From the NCBI GenBank assembly GCA_013115135.1, contig JABANP010000896.1, forward strand, positions 1-13,099: a DNA stretch of 13,099 nucleotides, given 5' to 3'. This DNA is from Perkinsus olseni. Lineage: Eukaryota; Perkinsozoa; Perkinsida; Perkinsidae. Shown here piece after piece: positions 6,882-13,099 of the stretch. Positions within the stretch are counted from its first letter, which is position 1; the number at the start of each line of letters is the position of its first letter. The notes beneath the pieces are model-generated. The model was not told where the DNA came from, made no database searches, and saw nothing but the letters and a program-made list of their open reading frames with translations. A program made the translations under genes and the position numbers.

Positions 6882-7224
6882 TGTAACCTTCAGACCATTC
6901 TCGAATCTCAAGGTACTTTGTGAACACAACCAGGTATCGGAGGGGGATGACATTAATCAAAGGGAGATGGGTATAAAAAGTTCCAATAAAGTTGAGTGAT
7001 TGTGACGCTCCCATGTAGGGACAGCGTCCTCGTCACTGTAGCGCCACAGCTGCTCCATGCAGCGGTGTCACGGTAACTACAGGGCTAAAGCAAACAAGTG
7101 CGATTAGCGGAGAAATGACTGAGGGGATCCTATTAATGGCGTAGGTTGCAAAGGAGACACGATGGGGACAACAGGGACAGGGAGACACTGGCGTCACGGT
7201 GACGTCGTCTCCATGTGTGTTACA
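6882..7224 (-). repeat. 3' LTR (343 bp)
   Basis: It begins TGTAACC and ends GTTACA on the plus strand, and it is matched by 12759-13099. Differences from the other copy are three substitutions (two in the TTTGTGA/TTGGTAA stretch near 6915-6925, one in TATAAAAAG/TATAAAATG) and two one-base indels in G runs. It contains CGTCAC-G-GTGACG near its 5' (element-sense) end. On the plus strand, that is antisense to the element, it carries TATAAAAAG (6972-6980) followed by AATAAA (6985-6990). No comparable TATA box is seen in the element sense. Confidence 0.92.
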
Positions 7225-7227
7225 ATA

Positions 7228-7236
7228 CCCCCCAAC
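7228..7236 (-). other. Candidate polypurine tract
   Basis: On the minus strand GTTGGGGGG lies three bases before the 3' LTR and a few bases after the pol stop codon at 7245-7247. This is the expected position of the plus-strand primer. It is short for such a tract. Confidence 0.6.
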
Positions 7237-7244
7237 TACGGCAA

Positions 7245-9509
7245 TTATTGTTGAAGATATCCCCTCTGAATCAACAGCTCAACTGACTTATCATTCAGCT
7301 TTCCATCAGCATCTATAAAGGTACCCGCCGTTGAACACTTGACCTGATCCTTTGATACGGTCAGTAGTCTCCTCTCACGTTGAGGCCGGCGACGCCAATA
7401 CAGATGGCTTGGAGAGGCGAAGGGCTCAACCTTAACATGATCACGAACGGGAGCTGCGACAACTCGGCCAACATCAAGTGACTGAACTTGACCATTATAC
7501 TCCTCTGCTTCGAACATGATCATCATATCAGGCTCAAGAGAGTAGAACTCAACCTCCATGGACTCGTGGTCAGTACCCGCGACGTCTGGGTAACGATGAT
7601 CAGGACGATACGGAACACACTGGCCACGACTGACGGGATCTGTTTCTCCTCGCAAATAGACCAGTGAACCCACAACGTTGCCTATGCGGAAAGGGCCAAG
7701 AGCCACCCTTCTTGAGTAACCGCGTTGTTGAACCACGAATACCAAGTCACCCTCGACCAGGTTGGCGTTGTAGGAACCCGCACGCCATCTTTCAGCGCGC
7801 TGGATAGCATTGGCAAGGCTCCTCTCGCGCGCAAGGCGCTTGTGCTCGACCAAGCTAGTGAGCATACCTTCGATCTTGTCAGGGTCGGCGGGCCCGGTAT
7901 CGTCGTGACCATAGATGCTTTCGAGCAGCGTTCTTGGTTTCTTGCCGATGACCACCTCATATGGAGAAAAGGTACAGCCATCGGCAGCCGAAGAATTATG
8001 CAAGAGGCGAGAGGCAGCGACCAAGGCCCTCAGCTGATCAGACGAGGTAATAGTCTCTCCCGACTTACGTATCACATATTTGATTTCTTTCACAGCGGCT
8101 TCGGCTACTCCATTCCCTCTGGGCCAATACGCTGGAGACAGCTTCCTCCTCACATGATGGCGTTCAAAGAGGGACTTGACCATCGCCGAACAGAAACCGG
8201 GGTCATTATCGTGGATGATAGAGTCAAACCACCCCCATCTACTGACCCACAGATCGTAGACCGTCAAGGCGGTAGTATGGGCAGACTTACTATCCACGAC
8301 GCAAGCTTCAAGCCAGCCTGTGACCACGTCGATCAACACCAGCACAAGAAGGCCACCAATAAAGGGACCAAGGTGGTCCATTGCCACCGATGAGAACCTC
8401 CTCGCTTCAGTCGGGATCGTTGAGAAGAGATCATAACGAGGGTTGGCAGCGGCAGATCGGGCCGCATGCCTGGCACAACCTTCACAGGTGGTACAGTAGG
8501 CATCAATGTCGAGGCTCATCTTAGGCCACCATACCGTGCTTACCATTGCCCGTGACATTCTCTCCGAAGAGGCATGACCGTCGCCGTGGGCTGCATTGAG
8601 CGCTTCGGCTCTGTCATCCTCAGGAACATAGGTACGGGATCGACCCTTAGAGTCCTGGTAGACCCAATCAGAGCCCACTCTACATACACGGTTGGCGTTG
8701 ATCAAACCGATAAGTTCGGGAGGTGGAGGATCCTCATTCTCGAGGTCTCCAGCAACAGGTAGGGAGGCCAGGCCCGTATCCTGATCACGTTCCACGTCCC
8801 GGTCTTCGAGATCCAAGTCGGAGGTGACGTCTTCGTCCGAGCATATAGAACCGTTGTCGAAGTGGTCGGTGACGGCCAACACCGATGTACAATAAACACC
8901 CATGGTGTCTGTATCAGCCTCGGCAAGAACCCGGGAGAACATGTCGGACAGGCAGTTCTCTGGGCCACGGCAGTGGTACATCTTGACAAAAGGTAGTACA
9001 TCGACTACACTCTCTACCCAGCGGCACCATCGCTTGTAGCGAACCTGATTGCGAGTGAACTCAGAGTAATCCGGGACGGCTTGGATCTTATGCAATGCGA
9101 CGGCACTGTCGGACTGGACCACCACTGGCGCTCTCTTTCCGCTCTTGGTAGGTATTAGTAACACCACTCGTGCTCGACGGAGACCTTCGACAAGGGCTAA
9201 ACCTTCGCAATCGAAGGTCGCGTACCGCTTTTCGTGACCGCGGAGTCGACGACCGCCAGCCATCAGTACAGATCCATGCTTCGCTAAGTCACCAGGTGAG
9301 GGGCCAGGGTAGTCCTGCAGTAGCTCTCCCCCTTCTGAGATTGCGTTGGGGCATTGGTCAAAACGGACTCTCCAAAGAACATAAGAAACGCCGCAGTCGC
9401 TGGCATCAGTCTGCAGGACGAACCCCTCTCCATCCTCAAGTTCCGCGTCTACCGGTTGATAGGCGAAAACATGATGCTTGTCAACCAGCCGAAGGCAACG
9501 TCGTGGTCC
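7245..9509 (-). CDS. Pol part 3: RNase H, integrase and C-terminal tail
   Basis: This frame is open from 9509 to 7245. It enters in RNase H: FVLQTDASDCG supplies the first Asp (near 9406). Then follow FDCEGLALVEG (Glu), VVVQSDSAVALH (Asp) and NCLSDMFSR (last Asp). Counting from the ATG at 9263, the integrase zinc domain is HGDGH (226-230) with CTTCEGC (257-263). The core has MDHLGPF (D297), HDNDPGF (D352) and GNGVAEAAVK (E388), an exact D-35-E spacing. ALGPFRIGNVVGSLVYL near 521-537 is the GPF module. About 130 further residues show no known domain and no recognisable chromodomain. Integrase joins the cDNA to host DNA; RNase H removes the RNA strand. The frame is -1 relative to the RT frame, and the switch must lie within 9450-9509. 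Confidence 0.9.
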   Translation of the reverse strand, partial: GPRRCLRLVDKHHVFAYQPVDAELEDGEGFVLQTDASDCGVSYVLWRVRFDQCPNAISEGGELLQDYPGPSPGDLAKHGSVLMAGGRRLRGHEKRYATFDCEGLALVEGLRRARVVLLIPTKSGKRAPVVVQSDSAVALHKIQAVPDYSEFTRNQVRYKRWCRWVESVVDVLPFVKMYHCRGPENCLSDMFSRVLAEADTDTMGVYCTSVLAVTDHFDNGSICSDEDVTSDLDLEDRDVERDQDTGLASLPVAGDLENEDPPPPELIGLINANRVCRVGSDWVYQDSKGRSRTYVPEDDRAEALNAAHGDGHASSERMSRAMVSTVWWPKMSLDIDAYCTTCEGCARHAARSAAANPRYDLFSTIPTEARRFSSVAMDHLGPFIGGLLVLVLIDVVTGWLEACVVDSKSAHTTALTVYDLWVSRWGWFDSIIHDNDPGFCSAMVKSLFERHHVRRKLSPAYWPRGNGVAEAAVKEIKYVIRKSGETITSSDQLRALVAASRLLHNSSAADGCTFSPYEVVIGKKPRTLLESIYGHDDTGPADPDKIEGMLTSLVEHKRLARERSLANAIQRAERWRAGSYNANLVEGDLVFVVQQRGYSRRVALGPFRIGNVVGSLVYLRGETDPVSRGQCVPYRPDHRYPDVAGTDHESMEVEFYSLEPDMMIMFEAEEYNGQVQSLDVGRVVAAPVRDHVKVEPFASPSHLYWRRRPQRERRLLTVSKDQVKCSTAGTFIDADGKLNDKSVELLIQRGYLQQ

Positions 9510-11923
9510 TCAGTCCAACGGTAGGGCTTGTTTTTGGAGAGAAGATCTTGCAAGGGAGCGAGATTGACCTGTAGTTCGCTCTGATCATATGCTGCCCTCA
9601 GATAATTGATCGATCCGAGAACAGACTGCAGCTGCTGCTTATTGGCAGGCTTGGGCAAGGACTCAAGAGCCGCCACCGCAGTAGGATCAGGTTGCCAGCT
9701 TTCAGACGAGAGCCGTATACCGAGGAAGCCAATCTCTTCCTTGGGATGTTGAGGCTTATCACTGCTGATGGGGATGTTGTACGCTGCCAGACGATCAATG
9801 ATGATGTTCATCACCCTGCGTGTAGTCTCCTCGGAGTCTCCGCAGATCAGGATATCATCAACGTATGATAGCACCACCACTCGACCCTCGTAGGCCTTCA
9901 ACTCAGGTATTCCAGAGAGAATCCAATGAAGCTGACGGCTCCACCAGTACGGTGACGTATTAAGACCTTGAGCCAGAACCTTCCATCGGAAGGTCCGATA
10001 CCCCAGGGTCGCTCCCAACAGTTGGGAGCTTAATGGGGACACCTTTACGCTGTAGAAAGCGTCCTTCACATCCAAGGATCCAAAATGGGTGACCCAGCGC
10101 GGGATTTGACCCAGAAGCCGGTCAGTATGGGCTTCACCAGGGAATGAGTACACCGGAAGTCGTTTGTTGACGGCCCTCAGGTCAGTCAGCAGCCTCCAGG
10201 CACCACTCTTCTTACGCTTAAGAAAGCAAGGTGAGATCCACTGATCCGGCTGGGAGTTCTTGTCGATGAACTCGATGTACCCTTTAGACTCACACTCTCG
10301 GAGAACCTCATCGGCCGCCTTGCGTTTCTCAGGGGACAGGGGATAGCCACGATGTCTGATAGTAGGGTGACGCTTCTTGCACTCGATTTCAGCGACCGGT
10401 AGGGGAGGAAGAGTGCCGCAATCGGAACCCTGCTTTACATTCACCAGACCGAGGGATGTGGAGTAGGAGTCTTCGGAGTCATACGCCACGACCTTGCCGT
10501 ATGCCGAAACAGATACTTCAGCGCTCCTGAAGTCGATCTTGGCCTTCAGCTGACGCAGACAGTCAATCCCGACGAGAACATCAACATCGACGGGTAAGTC
10601 CCGCACAAGGTAGGCATTGATGGTAAATACCGATGAAGTAGGTGAGGTCCTCACGGACAACCGAACAGCCTTGGCTCTTCTAGTACCCCCGACACCGGAG
10701 ATTACAATATCAGGCCGTGAGGAATCCAGATGTGAGCATGGAGTCGTCATCCGTTTCGAGGCCACCAGCGTCACTTGACTGCCAGAGTCGAGTAATGCCT
10801 TGAACCTCTTCGATTGGGACAGATCGTCATAGAAATCAATCAGGAGGAGATCATTCTCACTGTGACCGGGCACCGTTCCATCGCTGATCGGGCTGATACT
10901 AGCAACCTTATCCGCTGAGGAAAGCGACGTCCGATGAACCGAGACCGCCGACGATACATGATGCGAGGCACAGCTGGAGTCGGTGCAGGCATCCTTGTTC
11001 ACGGCTCCCTCAGAGTCCACAGCCACATTAGATTTGGCAGTCTTCTTCTTAGGGCAATCTGCGGCTCGGTGTCCCAGCTCATGGCAATCGAAGCACCGAC
11101 CCTCCTTGAAGTCAATGGCCTTTTTTGGGTCTCTTCGGACATCCTTAGAGGCAGCTTTGGCGTCCTTAGGGGCAGCCTTGGTACCCTTAGAGTCTCCTTG
11201 GGCCGAACGCCTGTCTCCGGTGTTGTCCTTGGCCTTCCTGTTGCGGGAGCGACGAGACGATCGCTTCTGGTTAGGCTGCGCGGAAGAATCGCCCTTCTCA
11301 GGGACCGGCTTGTCCGTTGTCTGTAGAGAGTGAGGGTCCGCATTGGGGTCAAGACCAGATCCACAGTAAAGTTCGGCACCGATGCCTCGGTGCCCCACCG
11401 CCTTCGATCGCAATGCACTGGACTCCGCCTTCGGGAGAACCCGAAGCTTCAGGCCAGACTCCCTCATGCGCATAACAGTATCATAGAACGACTCGTAGTC
11501 GGCTGCAGATGACAGTTGACACCACCAAGGAACCATCACTCGCCGCCAGGAGGGACTCGACAGCATGGCACTCAGCAGCCGTTCACGGCGTTGTTCCCAA
11601 GAGAGATGTGGAAGAGCTGCAGGGTTGTCTCCATCAATCCCTTCAGCCTTGGGATCCATGTTGCATGTCATCAACGTCCAGAGCTTCTCTTCTCTTCCAA
11701 GGAAGGAGGATATGGTGTCGTTCTCAGCGACGGCGATCGACGACCAGGTCGCCATGACCTTAGCGACCGAGATGCGCGGGCGCTCTTCATCGATTGAGAC
11801 CCGCACTAGACCGAGCCACTCGCGAACAATTTCGGAGTAACTCAAGTAGGCAGACTTGAACTCAGTCCGAACCTCAGCAGAAGCAGTAGTGAGATCGACT
11901 CCCGTCCACCTATGCCACCCAAA
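9449..11923 (-). CDS. Gag C-terminal half, protease and reverse transcriptase
   Basis: The frame is open from 11923; the first codon often called, at 11845, is TTG, so this is a continuation and not a new start. Numbered from 11845, residues 1-140 are capsid-like and Trp-rich. Residues 190-245 are basic, with heptad-like KDAKAASK repeats. A CCHC knuckle, CFDCHELGHRAADC, lies at 251-264. Protease has LLDSGSQVTL (351-360, catalytic Asp 353) and VGIDCL (425-430). Reverse transcriptase has LLTDLRAVN (552-560), LDVKDAFYSV (591-600), AQGLNTSP (625-632), the catalytic YVDD (661-664) and GFLGI (706-710). SVLGSINYLR and YRWTEDHD mark the connection domain. The frame stops at 9449, just as RNase H should begin, while the neighbouring frame supplies RNase H. 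The protein copies the element RNA into DNA. It is probably non-functional as encoded unless the frame is shifted. Confidence 0.9.
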   Translation of the reverse strand, partial: FGWHRWTGVDLTTASAEVRTEFKSAYLSYSEIVREWLGLVRVSIDEERPRISVAKVMATWSSIAVAENDTISSFLGREEKLWTLMTCNMDPKAEGIDGDNPAALPHLSWEQRRERLLSAMLSSPSWRRVMVPWWCQLSSAADYESFYDTVMRMRESGLKLRVLPKAESSALRSKAVGHRGIGAELYCGSGLDPNADPHSLQTTDKPVPEKGDSSAQPNQKRSSRRSRNRKAKDNTGDRRSAQGDSKGTKAAPKDAKAASKDVRRDPKKAIDFKEGRCFDCHELGHRAADCPKKKTAKSNVAVDSEGAVNKDACTDSSCASHHVSSAVSVHRTSLSSADKVASISPISDGTVPGHSENDLLLIDFYDDLSQSKRFKALLDSGSQVTLVASKRMTTPCSHLDSSRPDIVISGVGGTRRAKAVRLSVRTSPTSSVFTINAYLVRDLPVDVDVLVGIDCLRQLKAKIDFRSAEVSVSAYGKVVAYDSEDSYSTSLGLVNVKQGSDCGTLPPLPVAEIECKKRHPTIRHRGYPLSPEKRKAADEVLRECESKGYIEFIDKNSQPDQWISPCFLKRKKSGAWRLLTDLRAVNKRLPVYSFPGEAHTDRLLGQIPRWVTHFGSLDVKDAFYSVKVSPLSSQLLGATLGYRTFRWKVLAQGLNTSPYWWSRQLHWILSGIPELKAYEGRVVVLSYVDDILICGDSEETTRRVMNIIIDRLAAYNIPISSDKPQHPKEEIGFLGIRLSSESWQPDPTAVAALESLPKPANKQQLQSVLGSINYLRAAYDQSELQVNLAPLQDLLSKNKPYRWTEDHDVAFGWLTSIMFSPINR
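11143..11205 (-). repeat. Imperfect 21-bp tandem repeat in Gag
   Basis: On the plus strand, TCCTTAGAGGCAGCTTTGG recurs as TCCTTAGGGGCAGCCTTGG and then, more diverged, as CCCTTAGAGTC. It encodes 7-residue units of the KxAxKDA type in a basic, Lys/Ala-rich linker just before the zinc knuckle. This segment probably contributes to RNA binding. Confidence 0.6.
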
Positions 11924-12686
11924 TCACCGCTTCCTGTAGGTCCCGAGAGCACACCCCGAGCAGGCAGCGACGGAGGTTTGCTGTCAAGGGGAGAGGTAAC
12001 AAGAATACCAGCGATATCAGCTCAACGCTTGGGCTGGCCCTGGACGCGGAGAGCGACCGGTCAAGCTTATCACAGAAATCACCGAACTCTTTGGACTTTC
12101 CCGCGGCCTCAACGTGACGAACAGTGGACTTGTTGTTCTTTACAGCAGCCGCACAGGGAGAGTTTGGCAAATACCCGATGTTCCAGCTCTCGCTGAACTT
12201 GATGATGTTGGTTCCGAGAGCTTCACCACCACGACCGATGAGTGAGGTTGAAGGAGAGATCCACGGGTTTTTACCCACCCCAAGCACCGTCAGGAGTAAT
12301 TCGTAGGTGCTCATCATCATGGCGTTCTCCAGACGGGGCAAGGAAGCTGCCGGGGGATCGACTGAACCATCAGCCTCAGCTAATAGCTCATCGATGACGG
12401 CCATGTTACGCTTCGTGTGATTCGCCACACCAAGCGGCTGCACCACCAGATCCGGGATGGCAGACCTCTGTCGACGAGCACGTCGCCTCGGTATGCCACC
12501 ATCGTCTGGCTGGTCAGCATGAGTAGAGTCCTCGCCGTTGTGGGACTCCTCGTCATCACGGGACCCCTCGTCGTCGAACTCCTCGTCGTCGGACTGCTCT
12601 TCGTCGTCCTCGGGCAGGTTGTCACCATCGTCGCGACCAGGTGTTTCTTCCTGGTTGCGGCGTGTCCGGATCACAGCCGATACCAT
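11910..12686 (-). CDS. Gag N-terminal part (acidic), ends at premature TAG
   Basis: I chose the ATG at 12686 because it is the first one downstream of the 5' LTR and primer-binding site. The frame itself stays open back to 12830, inside the LTR. The first 70 or so residues are strikingly acidic (DNLPEDDEEQSDDEEFDDEG and similar), followed by a basic patch (RRRARRQR) and then a helical, capsid-like region. The frame ends at TAG (11910-11912). The rest of Gag continues in another frame, open from 11923, so a +1 change is needed somewhere in 11910-11926. Its role would be RNA packaging and particle assembly in the cytoplasm. The acidic start is unusual next to the basic nucleocapsid half. Confidence 0.75.
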   Translation of the reverse strand: MVSAVIRTRRNQEETPGRDDGDNLPEDDEEQSDDEEFDDEGSRDDEESHNGEDSTHADQPDDGGIPRRRARRQRSAIPDLVVQPLGVANHTKRNMAVIDELLAEADGSVDPPAASLPRLENAMMMSTYELLLTVLGVGKNPWISPSTSLIGRGGEALGTNIIKFSESWNIGYLPNSPCAAAVKNNKSTVRHVEAAGKSKEFGDFCDKLDRSLSASRASPSVELISLVFLLPLPLTANLRRCLLGVCSRDLQEAVIWVA

Positions 12687-12738
12687 GGTGCGGGGTACGG
12701 GGCTGGGATGCACTTCAGTCTCGAAGTCAGCAGACCCA

Positions 12739-12756
12739 GCCCCACGGTGGGTGCCA
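12739..12756 (-). promoter_or_regulatory. Primer-binding site, tRNA-Lys type
   Basis: Two bases inside the 5' LTR, the minus strand reads TGGCACCCACCGTGGGGC. The well-known site for tRNA-Lys1,2 is TGGCGCCCAACGTGGGGC, giving 16 of 18 matches. The complement would end in GGTGCCA after a GGG-rich acceptor strand. The two differences may reflect the host's own tRNA-Lys sequence. Confidence 0.75.
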
Positions 12757-12758
12757 GT

Positions 12759-13099
12759 TGTAACCTTCAGACCATTCTCGAATCTCAAGGTACTTGGTAA
12801 ACACAACCAGGTATCGGAGGGGGATGACATTAATCAAAGGGAGATGGGTATAAAATGTTCCAATAAAGTTGAGTGATTGTGACGCTCCCATGTAGGGACA
12901 GCGTCCTCGTCACTGTAGCGCCACAGCTGCTCCATGCAGCGGTGTCACGGTAACTACAGGGCTAAAGCAAACAAGTGCGATTAGCGGAGAAATGACTGAG
13001 GGGATCCTATTAATGGCGTAGGTTGCAAAGGGAGACACGATGGGGACAACAGGGACAGGGGAGACACTGGCGTCACGGTGACGTCGTCTCCATGTGTGT
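12759..13099 (-). repeat. 5' LTR, cut by the window edge
   Basis: It starts TGTAACC at 12759 and is collinear with 6882-7220. By comparison with the other copy, the last four bases (TACA) lie beyond the window. It contains two extra G residues in G runs relative to the 3' LTR and three substitutions. Confidence 0.92.

Larger units (their letters stand above)
6882..13099 (-). mobile_element. LTR retrotransposon, Ty3/gypsy order, near-complete
   Basis: The element runs right to left. Its parts are the 5' LTR (12759 to the window edge), primer-binding site (12739-12756), gag-pol (12686-7245), a G-tract at 7228-7233 and the 3' LTR (6882-7224). LTR ends are TGTAAC...GTTACA, a 6-bp inverted terminal repeat of the TG...CA type. 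The domain order PR-RT-RH-IN places it with Ty3/gypsy; Copia has integrase before RT. BEL/Pao shares the order and also uses YVDD, but the GPF module and the GNGVAE integrase motif fit gypsy better. The left flank ends TGAGG; the right flank lies outside the window, so the target-site duplication cannot be tested. LTR similarity implies recent insertion, but two frame changes break the coding region. Confidence 0.9.

Noticed and set aside
7725..8393. Plus-strand ORF of 222 codons
   Set aside because: It is the antisense shadow of the integrase, which has full catalytic motifs on the minus strand.
12538..12876. Plus-strand Ser-rich ORF
   Set aside because: Antisense shadow of the acidic Gag N-terminus (GAC/GAG codons read as Ser/Val on the other strand).

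Overview
This window is eukaryotic nuclear DNA, probably from a protist. It contains a Ty3/gypsy-order LTR retrotransposon, a tRNA-Pro-derived SINE with an A-rich tail, and an intron-bounded exon, and it has no bacterial-style operons or ribosome binding sites. A perkinsid or other alveolate is my guess, but nothing here proves the lineage. Almost everything recognisable lies on the minus strand.

Region by region. 1-658 is non-coding and rich in short hairpins, ending in a two-copy 32-bp-period repeat. 659-750 is a degenerate tRNA-like sequence. 1171-1273 is a SINE-like retroposon built on the 5' half of tRNA-Pro(AGG). 1556-2092 is a probable exon with two IPT/TIG-like repeats; a possible signal-peptide exon of the same gene lies at 2330-2512. 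2795-3235 is a weak gag-like ORF. From about 3060 to 6210 the DNA is saturated with the tetranucleotide TAGA on the plus strand (TCTA on the coding strand). This stretch holds a 307-codon ORF of unknown function and, upstream of it on the same strand, the C-terminal end of a truncated retroelement integrase with a long Ser/Pro-rich tail. A purine tract (6271-6330) and a chain of about a dozen short hairpins (6336-6854) follow.

6882-13099 is one LTR retrotransposon in minus orientation, with two LTRs that differ by 3 substitutions and 2 one-base indels in what I aligned by eye. The 5' LTR loses its last 4 bases to the window edge. Reading from the right: 5' LTR, a primer-binding site resembling the tRNA-Lys1,2 site, an acidic Gag start, Gag with CCHC knuckle, protease, reverse transcriptase, RNase H, integrase (HHCC, D-D-35-E, GPF module) and a C-terminal tail, then a G-tract and the 3' LTR. 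The coding region is broken by two frame changes, one inside Gag and one between RT and RNase H.

The strongest candidate for something undescribed is the TAGA/TCTA saturation of 3060-6210. It is strand-asymmetric, occurs in coding and non-coding parts alike, and uses different codon phases in the two ORFs. It therefore looks like a nucleotide-level signal and not codon bias. The hairpin chain next to it is the second candidate. All counts were made by hand.
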